NCBI RefSeq assembly: GCF_000472705.1
Contig: NZ_AXAE01000008.1
Coordinates: 1-64,000, forward strand
Direction of reading: 5' to 3'
Length of the DNA stretch: 64,000 nucleotides
From: Mesorhizobium erdmanii USDA 3471
Lineage (GTDB): Bacteria > Pseudomonadota > Alphaproteobacteria > Rhizobiales > Rhizobiaceae
This document shows positions 8,991-19,821 of this stretch, piece by piece. Under the pieces are notes generated by a model. It saw nothing but the letters and a program-made list of their open reading frames with translations, was not told the origin of the DNA and made no database searches. A program made the position numbers and the translations under genes. The number at the start of each line of letters is the position of its first letter. Within the stretch, counting starts at the first letter, position 1.

Positions 8991-11900
8991 ATGAATATTC
9001 AGACGAATCCAGCCCAGATCGAGAAGACAAGCGCGAGCTTCCCGGCTATCACGGAACAGCCGATACGATCCGTTTTCTTGCCCGAGGACCGGCTTCGGCT
9101 GCTTGGTGAAAGCCTGGCCAAAGGCGATCTCACCGATCTGTTCGGCCTGATCCCGTTCGATTTTCAGGCCCGCATCCGCGACAGCGCCAAGAAGATCCTC
9201 GAAGTCTACCGATCGACCAATGCCGCGCAGGCGAGGGGCGAGACCATTACGCCAGCCGCCCAGTGGCTGCTCGACAACAACTATCTGATCGAGGAAACCA
9301 TTTTCCAGGTCAAGCGCGACCTGCCGCGCCGCTTCTACAAGCAGCTGCCGACGTTCAAACTGCCAGATGGCGGCACCGTGCCGCGCGCCCTGGCGTTGGC
9401 CTGGACCTATGTCGCCCATTCCGACAGTTCGGTCTCGGCGACCATGTTCAAGTCGATCGTCCAGGGATTCCAGTCGGTCGAGCCGTTGAAGATCGGCGAG
9501 CTCTGGGCGCTGCCCTCGCTGCTGCGCTTCGTGCTGATCGAGAACCTTCGCCGCTTGGCCGTCAGGGTCAACCGCACCCGCCAGATGCGCCAGATCGCCA
9601 ACGATGTGGCCGACAAGGTGCTGGCAACGGACGGCAATCCGGACCGGCAAGCTATCCTCGCCGGTTTCGGCGCGCATGCGCAGGACACCACCTTTGCCAC
9701 GCAACTGCTCTATCGTCTGCGCGACGGATCGCAGAACGCCGGCAAGGCGTTGGAGTGGCTTGAGGGCGAGCTCGAGAAGACCGGTTCGGATGCCGAGGAA
9801 ATCATCATTTCCGAGCATCAGACGCTCTCCAGCGGCAATGTGACGACCGGCAATATCGTGCGCGGACTGCGCCTCATCAACGATGTCGATTGGACCGTAT
9901 GGTTCGAAGGCGTCAGCCGCATCGATACCGTGCTGCGCGAGCGCACGGATTTCGCTGCGCTCGACTTCTTCTCGCGCGACCAGTACCGGACAGCGATCGA
10001 GGAACTGGCGCGTCGTTCGAACCTGTCGGAATACCGTGTCGCCGAAAAGGCGATCGAACTGGCCGGTCATGCCGCTGCGGAGACAGGCAGCAGCGAAGGG
10101 GACGATGCGCCAACGGCATCCGCTCACACCGACGTCGGTTTCTATCTCGTCGGCCCACGCCGTCTGGAACTGGAAAAGGCGATCGGCTATCGGCCGACGG
10201 TCAGCCAGACGGTCAAGCGGACCTTCGCCAAGACCGGATGGCTTGGTATCGTTCTGCCGGTCTTCGCGCTGACCGCCCTGCTTCTTGTGCTGACCGGCAA
10301 TGCGCTGGCCAATCTCGGCCTGTCGGTGACCTCGATCGTCGTGATGCTGGCGCTGTTCGCCGTGCCGGCGAGCGAGGGCGCGCTCGCTTTCTTCAACACC
10401 GTGGTCTCGCTGTTTCTCAAGCCGACACGCCTGATCGGCTATGACTACAGGCATGGGGTGCCGCCCGAGGCGCGCACCCTGGTGGTGGTACCGTCGCTCA
10501 TCGGCTCGCGTGACGATGTCGAGGAAAACATCCGCAACATCGAAGTCCATTACCTCGCCAATCTCGTCGACGAGATCCATTTCGCGCTGCTGTCGGATTG
10601 GCCCGACAGCAAAATCGAGATCGATGCCGCCGATACCGAGATCCTCGAATACGCCCGCGCCGAGATCGCCCGTCTCAACGCCCGCTATCCCTCGGAAGGC
10701 GCCCCGCGCTTTTACATCCTGCACCGCCGCCGGCTCTTCAACGCGGCTCAAGGGTCGTGGATGGGCTGGGAGCGCAAGCGCGGCAAGCTGCATGAGCTTG
10801 ACCTTTTGCTGCGCGGCGACAGCGACACCACCTTCCTCCCGCTCGATGTGCCGCTGCCGGAAAAAGTCGTCCATGTGATGACGCTCGACGCCGATACGCG
10901 CACCACCCGCGATGCGGTGGCGAGCCTCGTCGGCAAGCTCTGCCATCCGCTCAACCGCCCGCATTTCGACCCGGTCAAGCATATCGTCACAGCAGGCTAC
11001 ACGATCCTGCAGCCGCGTATCACCGCTTCGCTGACCAGCGGCGACGAGGCCTCCTTCTTCCAGCGTGTATTCTCGGCCAATCGCGGCCTCGACCCCTATG
11101 TCTTCGCCGTCTCGGACCTCTATCAGGACGTGTTCAGCGACGGGTCTTTCACCGGCAAGGGCCTCTATCATGTCGACGCCTTCGAGGCCGCCTTGCAAGG
11201 CCGCATCGAGGAAAACACCATCCTCAGCCACGACCTGCTCGAAGGCGCGCTGGCGCGCGCAGCACTCGTCACCGACGTCGAACTGGTCGAGGATTATCCG
11301 ACCCGCTACTCGGTCGACGCCTCGCGGCACCATCGCTGGGCACGCGGCGACTGGCAGCTGCTGGGCTACATCTTCAGTCCGCGCTCCGGCGTTCCGGCCC
11401 TGTCGCGCTGGAAGATGGTCGACAATCTGCGTCGCTCGCTGACGCCGATCTTCTGGGTGATGGCGGCGATCGCCGGCTGGACCTTGCTGCCCTTCACCCA
11501 AGCCGCGCAATGGCAGGCCCTGCTGATCCTCAGCCTGTTCATGGCGCCGACCTTCGACGTCGTCAACGCCATCCTGCCTAAGAGCGGCGACCAGACGCCG
11601 CGTGGTCATTTCTCTGCCTTGGCCCGCGATGTCGCCTTCGGCACCGCCATGGTGGCGCTGAAGATCGTGCTGATGGCGCACAACGCCTGGATGATGGGCG
11701 ATGCCATCGTGCGCACGCTCTACCGGCTCTTCGTCAGCCGCCAGAACCTGCTGGAATGGCGAACCGCTTCCCAAGCGCACAAGGCTGGCGACAACGATGT
11801 CGGCTCCTATTACGGCATGATGTACGGCGCCGTGATCATCGGCTTCGTCGGCCTCGCCATCCCGGTGCTGGCCGATTCCACCGGCGCCTTCGTCGCCTTC

Positions 11901-14900
11901 TTCTTCGCGCTGTTCTGGATCGGCTCGCCCGCGATCGCCAGCTGGATCAGCCGCTCGGCCGAGACCGAGGATCGCCTGCGCATATCGCAGGCCGACATTC
12001 ATGCGCTGCGCACCGTGGCGCGGCGCACGTGGCACTATTTCGAGAGCTTCGTCACGGCGGAGCATCACAATCTGCCGCCGGACAATTTCCAGGAAAGCCC
12101 GGCACCGGTCGTGGCGCCACGCACGTCGCCCACCAACGTTGGTGTCTACCTGCTGTCGGTCGTCTCGGCGCGTGATTTCGGCTGGATCAGCCTGTCCGAT
12201 GCCATCACCCGCATCGATGCCACCATGACGACCATCGAGAGCATGCCGCGCCATCGCGGCCATCTCTTCAACTGGTACGACACCACGACGCTGAAGCCGC
12301 TCTATCCGCTCTATATCTCGGCTGTCGACAGCGGCAATCTCGCCGGTCACCTAGTGGCGGTGGCGGCTGCCTGTGCCGAGTGGGCGGAGGCGCCTTCCGT
12401 TCACCTCCAGGGCGATTTCGAAGGCATTCTCGACACGGTCACCATCCTGAGCGAAAGCCTGGATGAGTTGCCGGACGACCGCCGTCAGCTCAGGCCTCTT
12501 CGCCAGCGTCTCGTCGATCGCCTCGACGGCATGCGGCGCGCCGTCGAGACGATCAAGGCGCAGCCTGAAATGGCCTCGATCCGCACCATCAATCTCGCGG
12601 TGCTGGCGGGCGAGATCCGCAAGCTGGCGACCGCCATCCGCACCGAGGCGGCTTCGGCCCAGAGCGACATTATCGTCGATTGGGCGGCGAGGCTGGAAGC
12701 CACTTGCGAGGCGCATGTCCACGACGCCCACAGTGACGACAATGCCGTCGAGGCGCTGCGCGCCAAGCTCCTGACCTTGCGCGAGCGCACGCGGCGTTTC
12801 GCTTTCGAGATGGAATTTGCCTTCCTGCTGCGGCCGGAACGCAAACTTCTGTCAATCGGCTACCGCGTCGAGGAACACCAACTCGACGAAAGCTGCTACG
12901 ACCTTCTCGCCTCAGAGGCGCGGCTGACCAGCCTGTTCGCCATCGCCAAGGGCGATTTGCCGACCGAGCACTGGTTCCGGCTCGGCCGCCCGATCGTCGA
13001 GATCGGTTTCCAGGGAGCGCTGATGTCCTGGTCGGGCTCGATGTTCGAGTACCTGATGCCGCCGCTGGTGATGAAGGAGCCGCAAGGCTCGATCCTCAAC
13101 CAGACCAGCAAGCTGATCATCAAGCGCCAGATGCAGTACGGCCGTCAGAAAAACGTGCCGTGGGGCATTTCGGAAGCAGCCTACAACGCCCGCGACCGGG
13201 AACTGACCTATCAGTACACCAATTTCGGCGTGCCCGGGCTCGGGCTGAAGCGCGGTCTTGGCCAGAACACGGTGATCGCGCCCTACGCCACCATCCTGGC
13301 GGCGCAGTTCAACCCGCGGGAAGCCGTGCATAATCTTGCGCGTCTGCGCGAGATTGGTGCGCTTGGCCCTCACGGCTACTACGATGCGGTCGATTTCACG
13401 CCGCAGCGCGTGCCAGAAGGCACTAACCATGCGGTCGTACTGAACTACTATGCGCACCATTCGGGCATGTCGATCGCGGCGGTCGCCGACGCGATCTTCG
13501 AGGGTCGCCTGCGTGACCGTTTCCACAGCGATCCGGTCATTGAATCGGCTGAACTCCTGCTGCAGGAAAGGGCGCCGCGCGACATCCCCACCGCGACCGT
13601 CAGGACCGAAGCCGACGAGCGGGCCAAGGACGAGACCGAGACCGAGAGCCCCGACACCCGCATCGTGCTCGATCCCCTGCGGGCATTGCGTTCGACCAAT
13701 GTGATGTCGAACGGCCGTTATTCGGTGATGGTGACCGCGACAGGCTCGGGCTACAGCCGCTGGGGCGATCTGTCGGTGACACGCTGGCAGCCGGATCCGG
13801 TCGAGGACCGGCTGGGCTCCTACATCTTCCTGCGTGACGTCAGCACCGGGGACTGGTGGTCGGCAACGGCGGAGCCAAAGCGAGCGGTCGAGGAGAAGGT
13901 TCAAACCCTATTCTCCGACGACAAGGCGAGCTTCGTCAAATCGGTCGGCACGCTGCGCTCCGAAGTCGAATGCATCGTCGTTTCCGAAGGCAATGGCGAA
14001 GGCCGTCGCATCACGCTCTACAATGAAAGCACATCCGATCGTCATATCGAGGTGACGTCCTTCGCCGAACTGGTGCTGGGTTCGGAAGCTTCTGACAACG
14101 CCCATCCGGCCTTCTCGAAGATGTTCGTGGAAACTGAAATCGCCGCTAACAACGGCGCGATCTTCGCCACGCGCCGCAAGCGGGAGACCAGCGAGCCCGA
14201 TATCACCCTGGCGCATTTCGTCACCGATCCGTCCGGGCCGGCACGCGATGCCGAGGCCGAGACCGACAGGCGCGCCTTCATCGGTCGTGGCCGCTCCATC
14301 GCCGATGCCGCTGCGTTTGATCCGGGAGCCAGGCTCCGTGGCCATTCCGGCTTCACACTCGATCCGATCGCCTCGCTGCGCCGCCAGATCCGCGTGCCCG
14401 CCAACAAGAAGATATCGCTGACCTTCTGGACCGTGGTTGGGGCCAACCGCACCGAGCTGGAAGATGCCATCAACCGCCTCGACCATCAGGAGAGCTTTGC
14501 CCGCCAGGCGATGCTTGCCTGGACGCGCAGCCAAGTGCAGACCCGCCATATGGGTCTCAGCCTGACCGATGCCGCCAATGTGCAGAAACTGGCGCGCTAT
14601 CTCATCTACCCCGATGCGTTCCTGCGTCTGCCGGCCGAATCCCTGGCCTCGGGCCTGGGCAAGCAGTCGAGCCTGTGGCCGACCAGCATTTCGGGCGATT
14701 TCCCAATCTTCCTGGTCAGGATCGGCGACGTCGCCGATCTGGAAATCGTTGCCCAGGCGCTACGCTTCCAGGAGTATATGCGCACCCGCGGCATGATGAT
14801 CGACTTCGTCGTCGTCAACGAGCAGGCTTCGTCCTACGTCCAGGACCTGCAGCGTTCGGTCGAGACGCTGTGCGAAAACAGCCGTTTGCGCGGCAAGGAA

Positions 14901-17582
14901 CTGGGTCCCCGTCAGCACATTTTCGCGGTGCGCCGCGACCTGATGGAAGAGACCACCTACAAGACGCTCCTCGCCGTGGCCCGCGTGGTGCTGCATACCC
15001 GCAACGGCACCATCTTCGATCAGATCGAGCGGGCCGAGGCGGCTGCGTTGCAGGCACGCGATGCGCTTGTGCCCACTGGACTGCCGGCTCCACGCGAAAT
15101 TTTGGCGCCGGCGGCGTATGCACTCGCTCCGCAGGCCGTGGTGGATGCCAGCGCCGATGGCTCTGGCCTCAGCCAATGGAATGGCTTTGGCGGTTTCGAC
15201 GGCGACGGACGGCACTATGTGGTGCGCCTGGCGGGCCGGCGCTCCACACCTCAGCCCTGGATCAACGTCGTCTCCAACGCTTCGTTCGGCTTCCACACCT
15301 CGGCCGAGGGTGCTGCCTTCACCTGGAGCCGCAACAGCCGCGACTACCAGTTGACGCCATGGTCGAACGACCCGGTCTCCAACCGGCCGGGCGAGGGCGT
15401 CTATATCTACGATCAGGCCAGCGGCAAGGCGTTCTCGCCGATCGCCGCGGTGGTGCGCGATCCCTCGATGACCTACGAGGCCTGGCACGGCCAAGGCTTC
15501 TCCACCTTCCGTTCGAAGCGTGGGCCGTTGTCGATGGACCTGACTCATGTGGTCGACCCCGTCGATCCGGTGAAGATCACGCGGCTGCGCATCCAGAATT
15601 CTGGCTCGGTGCCGGCTCGGCTTCGCGTCTATGCCTATGCCGAATGGGTGCTTGGCGGGCATCGATCGCGCACGGCCGCAACCATCGTCCCGTCCCGCGA
15701 TGGGGCGACCGGTGCGTTGCTGGCACAGAACCCCTATGGGCTCGATTTCAGCGAGCGCGTGGCCTTCCTCGCCGCCGATGCCGCTGTCCATTCGGTCACG
15801 ACGGATCGCTCGGAGTTCCTCGGCCGGCATGGGTCGAGCGAACTGCCTCAGGCGGTGCTGAGCGGCGCGGCGCTGTCGGGCCGTGTCGAGGCCGGGGACG
15901 ATCCCTGCGCGGCGATCGCCCGCGACATCGAGATCCCGGCCGGCGGCGACGTCACGCTGCTCTGGCTGCTTGGCGATGCCGAGTCCTCCGCGCAGGCGAG
16001 CGCGCTGGTGCAGAAGCACCGGGGCCAGGATTTCGATCGGCGGTTGGCCGACAACGAGCGCGAGTGGCGCGGCTTCCTCGACACCATCCAGGTCGAGACG
16101 CCGGACAAGGCGCTCGACGCCATGGTCAATCACTGGCTGCCCTATCAGAGCCTTGCCTGCCGCATCCGCGCCCGCTCGGCCTTCTATCAGGCCAGCGGCG
16201 CCTTCGGCTTCCGCGACCAGTTGCAGGACACGCTGGCGCTCTTGGCGCATGACCCGACGCTTGCGCGCGACCAGATCCTCAACGCCGCGCGGCGGCAGTT
16301 TCCAGAGGGCGACGTCCAGCATTGGTGGCTGCCGCGCACCGGAGCCGGCGTGCGCACCATGATCTCCGACGACGTGGTCTGGCTGGCCCACGCCACTGCG
16401 CGCTATCTGACGGTGACCGGCGACGCCGCGATCCTGAAGGAGCAACTGCCCTTCATCGACGGGCAGGCGCTGGGCGAGGGTGAGCATGATGCCTTCTTCA
16501 CTCCTGAAATCTCGAAGAAGACGGTGTCGCTCTACGACCATTGTGCGCGTGCGCTCGACCTTGCCATCAAGCGCAGCAGTCCGGCCGGCCTCCCGCTGAT
16601 CCTTGGCGGTGACTGGAACGACGGCATGAACCGCGTCGGCGAGCACGGCAAGGGCGAGAGCGTATGGCTGGGCTGGTTCCTGCTGAAGACGCTTGGCGAC
16701 TTCGCCGCTGTCGCCAAGAGTGAAGGCGACAGCAAGCGCGCGCAGGCCTGGGCAAAGCATGCCGAAGCGCTGAAGCGGGCGCTCGAGAGCACGGCATGGG
16801 ATGGCGAATGGTACCGGCGCGGCAGTTTCGACGACGGCACGCCTTTGGGATCGCGTACATCGCAAGAGTGCAGGATCGACTCCATCGCCCAGTCCTGGAG
16901 CGTGCTTTCGGGCGAGGGCGACCCGGCGCGGTCGACGACGGCCATGCAGCAGGCAACCAGCCTGCTCGTCGATGACAAGCTCAAGATCGTCAAATTGTTC
17001 ACGCCACCCTTCTCGAAGACGCAGAAGGATCCCGGCTACATCAAGAGCTATCCGCCGGGCGTGCGCGAGAATGGCGGCCAGTACACCCATGCCGCCACGT
17101 GGTTCGTCATCGCGCTGGCCGAGATGGGGCAGACCGACGAAGCCTATCGCTGCTTCTCGATGCTGAACCCGATCAACCACGCATCCGACGAGGCCTCGGC
17201 CGAGCATTACCGCGTCGAACCCTATGTGGTCGCGGCCGACATCTATGCCGGCGACGGCAGTGCGGTCGGTAACAAGGGCGGCCGCGGCGGCTGGACCTGG
17301 TATACAGGCTCGGCGGGCTGGCTCTATCGTGCGGCCGTGGAAGGCATCCTCGGCATCGAACGGCGCGGCAAGCAGATCACGTTCCGCCCGAAGCTGCCGA
17401 GCCACTGGGAAGGGTACCACGCCACGCTCAAGATGCTGGGCGCCGAGATCAAGGTTCATGTCATTCGCGACAAAAAGACCAAGACCATCTCGCTTGAAGT
17501 CGATGGTTCGAAAACAAAGTCCGCGTCTTTCGAACCCAAAGCTGGTGCCCGGACCGAGGTCGTGGTCAAGATACCTGGATGA
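8991..17582 (+). CDS. ndvB: Cyclic beta-1,2-glucan synthase NdvB/ChvB
   Basis: A 2863-residue inner-membrane enzyme making periplasmic cyclic beta-1,2-glucans from UDP-glucose, needed for osmoadaptation and host interaction in rhizobia and relatives. Membrane segments cluster at residues about 416-477, 808-863, 877-915 and 937-986. The GT84 synthase lies between the first two clusters, with D633-A-D635 and the H-R782-W783-A-R-G-D-W acceptor motif. Two beta-sandwich modules follow (near T-N-V-M-S-N-G-R-Y and S-Q-W-N-G-F-G-G-F). The C-terminal GH94 phosphorylase domain, which sets ring size, contains G-G-D2541-W-N-D-G-M-N. Length matches family members of about 2.8-2.9 thousand residues, and the frame is intact. 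ndvA, its exporter, follows 372 bp on. Confidence 0.97.
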   Translation: MNIQTNPAQIEKTSASFPAITEQPIRSVFLPEDRLRLLGESLAKGDLTDLFGLIPFDFQARIRDSAKKILEVYRSTNAAQARGETITPAAQWLLDNNYLIEETIFQVKRDLPRRFYKQLPTFKLPDGGTVPRALALAWTYVAHSDSSVSATMFKSIVQGFQSVEPLKIGELWALPSLLRFVLIENLRRLAVRVNRTRQMRQIANDVADKVLATDGNPDRQAILAGFGAHAQDTTFATQLLYRLRDGSQNAGKALEWLEGELEKTGSDAEEIIISEHQTLSSGNVTTGNIVRGLRLINDVDWTVWFEGVSRIDTVLRERTDFAALDFFSRDQYRTAIEELARRSNLSEYRVAEKAIELAGHAAAETGSSEGDDAPTASAHTDVGFYLVGPRRLELEKAIGYRPTVSQTVKRTFAKTGWLGIVLPVFALTALLLVLTGNALANLGLSVTSIVVMLALFAVPASEGALAFFNTVVSLFLKPTRLIGYDYRHGVPPEARTLVVVPSLIGSRDDVEENIRNIEVHYLANLVDEIHFALLSDWPDSKIEIDAADTEILEYARAEIARLNARYPSEGAPRFYILHRRRLFNAAQGSWMGWERKRGKLHELDLLLRGDSDTTFLPLDVPLPEKVVHVMTLDADTRTTRDAVASLVGKLCHPLNRPHFDPVKHIVTAGYTILQPRITASLTSGDEASFFQRVFSANRGLDPYVFAVSDLYQDVFSDGSFTGKGLYHVDAFEAALQGRIEENTILSHDLLEGALARAALVTDVELVEDYPTRYSVDASRHHRWARGDWQLLGYIFSPRSGVPALSRWKMVDNLRRSLTPIFWVMAAIAGWTLLPFTQAAQWQALLILSLFMAPTFDVVNAILPKSGDQTPRGHFSALARDVAFGTAMVALKIVLMAHNAWMMGDAIVRTLYRLFVSRQNLLEWRTASQAHKAGDNDVGSYYGMMYGAVIIGFVGLAIPVLADSTGAFVAFFFALFWIGSPAIASWISRSAETEDRLRISQADIHALRTVARRTWHYFESFVTAEHHNLPPDNFQESPAPVVAPRTSPTNVGVYLLSVVSARDFGWISLSDAITRIDATMTTIESMPRHRGHLFNWYDTTTLKPLYPLYISAVDSGNLAGHLVAVAAACAEWAEAPSVHLQGDFEGILDTVTILSESLDELPDDRRQLRPLRQRLVDRLDGMRRAVETIKAQPEMASIRTINLAVLAGEIRKLATAIRTEAASAQSDIIVDWAARLEATCEAHVHDAHSDDNAVEALRAKLLTLRERTRRFAFEMEFAFLLRPERKLLSIGYRVEEHQLDESCYDLLASEARLTSLFAIAKGDLPTEHWFRLGRPIVEIGFQGALMSWSGSMFEYLMPPLVMKEPQGSILNQTSKLIIKRQMQYGRQKNVPWGISEAAYNARDRELTYQYTNFGVPGLGLKRGLGQNTVIAPYATILAAQFNPREAVHNLARLREIGALGPHGYYDAVDFTPQRVPEGTNHAVVLNYYAHHSGMSIAAVADAIFEGRLRDRFHSDPVIESAELLLQERAPRDIPTATVRTEADERAKDETETESPDTRIVLDPLRALRSTNVMSNGRYSVMVTATGSGYSRWGDLSVTRWQPDPVEDRLGSYIFLRDVSTGDWWSATAEPKRAVEEKVQTLFSDDKASFVKSVGTLRSEVECIVVSEGNGEGRRITLYNESTSDRHIEVTSFAELVLGSEASDNAHPAFSKMFVETEIAANNGAIFATRRKRETSEPDITLAHFVTDPSGPARDAEAETDRRAFIGRGRSIADAAAFDPGARLRGHSGFTLDPIASLRRQIRVPANKKISLTFWTVVGANRTELEDAINRLDHQESFARQAMLAWTRSQVQTRHMGLSLTDAANVQKLARYLIYPDAFLRLPAESLASGLGKQSSLWPTSISGDFPIFLVRIGDVADLEIVAQALRFQEYMRTRGMMIDFVVVNEQASSYVQDLQRSVETLCENSRLRGKELGPRQHIFAVRRDLMEETTYKTLLAVARVVLHTRNGTIFDQIERAEAAALQARDALVPTGLPAPREILAPAAYALAPQAVVDASADGSGLSQWNGFGGFDGDGRHYVVRLAGRRSTPQPWINVVSNASFGFHTSAEGAAFTWSRNSRDYQLTPWSNDPVSNRPGEGVYIYDQASGKAFSPIAAVVRDPSMTYEAWHGQGFSTFRSKRGPLSMDLTHVVDPVDPVKITRLRIQNSGSVPARLRVYAYAEWVLGGHRSRTAATIVPSRDGATGALLAQNPYGLDFSERVAFLAADAAVHSVTTDRSEFLGRHGSSELPQAVLSGAALSGRVEAGDDPCAAIARDIEIPAGGDVTLLWLLGDAESSAQASALVQKHRGQDFDRRLADNEREWRGFLDTIQVETPDKALDAMVNHWLPYQSLACRIRARSAFYQASGAFGFRDQLQDTLALLAHDPTLARDQILNAARRQFPEGDVQHWWLPRTGAGVRTMISDDVVWLAHATARYLTVTGDAAILKEQLPFIDGQALGEGEHDAFFTPEISKKTVSLYDHCARALDLAIKRSSPAGLPLILGGDWNDGMNRVGEHGKGESVWLGWFLLKTLGDFAAVAKSEGDSKRAQAWAKHAEALKRALESTAWDGEWYRRGSFDDGTPLGSRTSQECRIDSIAQSWSVLSGEGDPARSTTAMQQATSLLVDDKLKIVKLFTPPFSKTQKDPGYIKSYPPGVRENGGQYTHAATWFVIALAEMGQTDEAYRCFSMLNPINHASDEASAEHYRVEPYVVAADIYAGDGSAVGNKGGRGGWTWYTGSAGWLYRAAVEGILGIERRGKQITFRPKLPSHWEGYHATLKMLGAEIKVHVIRDKKTKTISLEVDGSKTKSASFEPKAGARTEVVVKIPG

Positions 17583-17604
17583 AATCAAAGGGTTAGGTTG
17601 GCAG

Positions 17605-17630
17605 GTCGCACGTCCTTCGGGACGTGCGAC
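17605..17630 (+). terminator. Hairpin with UUCG loop after ndvB
   Basis: An 11-bp perfect stem (17605-17615 with 17620-17630) closes on a TTCG tetraloop, a very stable RNA form, 22 bp after the ndvB stop. The following bases (GCCGCGTCTTGTTTACTT) are only moderately T-rich, so it may end transcription or protect the ndvB 3' end. Confidence 0.65.
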
Positions 17631-17954
17631 GCCGCGTCTTGTTTACTTGTGAGCCCGCCGCGGCAGCAGCCGCCTGATGCCCTGGATCAATCTGTCTCAG
17701 CCTGTTGTGATTAAAAATGTGGCACTGGTTGGCTGCTGCCATGATTTTGCCGCAAGGCTGACATTTCACCTTTTATCTCAAACCGTTAGGTGATCACGTC
17801 AGATTTCGTATCGTCGTCATCTTTTGTTCGCTAAATGGGAACGGAAGCGATAGACGGGCATTGTTTTGCGACGCATCAACCGTTACGTCTGATGCAATGG
17901 TGCAGTGCACAATTGTGGTATTGGGCACAATAGAGAGTTGGCGGAGTAGCTGAA
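17631..17954. other. ndvB-ndvA intergenic region, probable ndvA promoter
   Basis: About 320 bp without a credible reading frame. It is more A/T-rich than the flanking genes, which fits a promoter region, and it separates ndvA from ndvB so the two need not share one transcript. GGAG at 17943-17946 serves as ribosome site for ndvA. I see no named operator. Confidence 0.4.
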
Positions 17955-19727
17955 GTGTCACTTCTGCAGATCTATTGGAGAGCGCTGGGTTACCTGGCCG
18001 CCGACAAGAAGCGCGTCGCGCTGATCTGTTCGGCCAACGTCGCCCTTGCCGCCATCGCCATCCTGGAGCCGATCATGTTCGGCCGGGTGATCGACGCAAT
18101 TTCCGCGCATGGCTCGGTGTTCTCGACGCTTGCCGTCTGGGCTGGGCTGGGCGCCTTCAACGTTATCGCTTTTGTGTTGGTGGCGCGCGGCGCCGACCGC
18201 TTTGCCCATGCCCGGCGCAGCGAAGTGCTGTGCCAGTCGTTCGAGCGCGTTATCACCATGCCGCTCGCCTGGCACCATCAGCGCGGCACTTCCAACGCCC
18301 TGCACACGTTGCTGCGTGCCGTCGAGACGTTGTTCAGCCTGTGGCTCGAATTCATGCGCCAGCATTTGTCCACGGCCGTTGCACTCGTCCTGCTGGTTCC
18401 GACGGCGCTCAGCATGGATGTGCGCATGTCGATGGTGCTGCTCGCGCTTGGCGTGCTCTATGTCGGCATCGGCCGGCTGGTGATGAAGCGCACCAAGGCG
18501 GGCCAGGCCGCCGTCGAGCGCCACTACCACAAGGTGTTCGCCCATGTGACGGACTCGGTCAGCAACGTCGCCGTTCTGCAGAGCTACAACCGCCTTGGCC
18601 ACGAGGCCGAGACGCTGCGCCGCTATGTCAAGAACCTGCTCGACGCACAGAACCCGGTGCTCGACTGGTGGGCCATCGCCAACGCGCTCAATCGCCTGTC
18701 GTCGACGATCTCGATGATGGTGGTGCTGTTGATCGGTGCCTATCTGGTCACCCATGGCCAGCTGCGCATCGGCGATGTCATCGCCTTTACCGGCTTCGCG
18801 ACGCTGCTGATCTCGCGGCTTGACCAGATGTCGGCTTTCGCCAACCAGATCTCGGAGGCCCGCGCCAAGCTCGAGGACTTCTACAAGCTCGAGGACTCGG
18901 CCGCCGATACCGCCGAGCCGGATGGCCTGCGCGAGCTCACCAACGTCACCGGCCATGTCCGTTTCGAGGACGTCAGCTTCGAATTCGCCAATTCGGGGCA
19001 GGGCGTCAGCGACGTTTCCTTCGAGGTTCAGGCTGGCCAGACCGTTGCCATCGTCGGACCGACGGGCGCCGGCAAGACCACGCTGATCAACCTGCTGCAG
19101 CGCGTCTTCTCGCCGTCGAGCGGCCGCATCCTGATCGATGGCATCGACACTCGCACCGTGACCCGCAAGTCGCTGCGCCATTCGATCGCCACCGTGTTCC
19201 AGGATGCAGGGCTTTTGAATCGCTCGATCGAGGACAACATCCGTGTCGGCCGTGACGATGCAACCAACGACGAGATCCATGCCGCCGCCATTGCGGCTGC
19301 GGCGCAGGATTTCATCCTGGCCAAGAGCAATGGTTATGACACGGTGGTCGGCGAGCGTGGCGGCCAGCTCTCGGGCGGCGAGCGCCAGCGCATCGCCATT
19401 GCTCGCGCCGTGCTGAAAGATGCCCCGATCCTCGTGCTCGACGAGGCGACCAGCGCGCTCGACGTCGAGACCGAGGACCGCGTCAAGGAAGCGATCGACG
19501 AATTGCGGCGCGACCGCACCACCTTCATCATCGCCCACCGCCTGACCACTGTTCGCGATGCCGATCTGGTCGTGTTCATGGACAAGGGCAGGGTGGTCGA
19601 AATGGGTGGTTTCGCGGAACTGTCGCTGCGCAACGGCCGCTTCGCCAGCCTGCTTCGCGCGGGCGGCCTGCTCAACGACGAGGAAGTCCGCCGCCTCGCC
19701 CGTTCTGTGCAAGGTGAGGCCGCCTGA
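17955..19727 (+). CDS. ndvA: Beta-1,2-glucan ABC exporter NdvA/ChvA
   Basis: A 590-residue half-transporter of the ABC export family, membrane domain first and ATPase second. It moves cyclic beta-1,2-glucan from cytoplasm to periplasm. Six hydrophobic segments span residues about 20-300. The ATPase has Walker A G368-P-T-G-A-G-K-T-T, a Q-loop at F-Q-D-A-G, signature L472-S-G-G-E-R-Q and Walker B I-L-V-L-D-E-A-T-S-A. The start is GTG 17955 behind GGAG at 17943; no ATG nearby gives a better N terminus. Neighbouring ndvB fixes the substrate assignment. Confidence 0.95.
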   Translation: MSLLQIYWRALGYLAADKKRVALICSANVALAAIAILEPIMFGRVIDAISAHGSVFSTLAVWAGLGAFNVIAFVLVARGADRFAHARRSEVLCQSFERVITMPLAWHHQRGTSNALHTLLRAVETLFSLWLEFMRQHLSTAVALVLLVPTALSMDVRMSMVLLALGVLYVGIGRLVMKRTKAGQAAVERHYHKVFAHVTDSVSNVAVLQSYNRLGHEAETLRRYVKNLLDAQNPVLDWWAIANALNRLSSTISMMVVLLIGAYLVTHGQLRIGDVIAFTGFATLLISRLDQMSAFANQISEARAKLEDFYKLEDSAADTAEPDGLRELTNVTGHVRFEDVSFEFANSGQGVSDVSFEVQAGQTVAIVGPTGAGKTTLINLLQRVFSPSSGRILIDGIDTRTVTRKSLRHSIATVFQDAGLLNRSIEDNIRVGRDDATNDEIHAAAIAAAAQDFILAKSNGYDTVVGERGGQLSGGERQRIAIARAVLKDAPILVLDEATSALDVETEDRVKEAIDELRRDRTTFIIAHRLTTVRDADLVVFMDKGRVVEMGGFAELSLRNGRFASLLRAGGLLNDEEVRRLARSVQGEAA

Positions 19728-19734
19728 CCATCTT

Positions 19735-19761
19735 TTCCCTTCTCCCACAAGGGGAGGGAAG
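19735..19761. repeat. Short intergenic palindrome (CTCCC-ACAA-GGGGAG type)
   Basis: Between ndvA and ccmC lies CCCTTCTCCC, ACAA, GGGGAGGGAAG, an imperfect inverted repeat. Elements of this form are common between genes in Mesorhizobium-like genomes. It may act as a weak terminator of ndvA. Confidence 0.4.
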
Positions 19762-19821
19762 ACGGCCTGCGACACCACCGCTCGATTGCTCCAAACGCGC
19801 TGGCGGTCTATGTAAAGCCGT

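Noticed and set aside
8988..12350. A 1120-codon open frame on the minus strand opposite ndvB
   Set aside because: It mirrors the ndvB codons in high-GC DNA, is rich in Arg, Asp and Gln runs, and has no recognisable domain. It is an antisense shadow.
14760..17588. A 942-codon minus-strand frame opposite the 3' part of ndvB
   Set aside because: Same reason: low-complexity antisense translation of a strongly biased gene.
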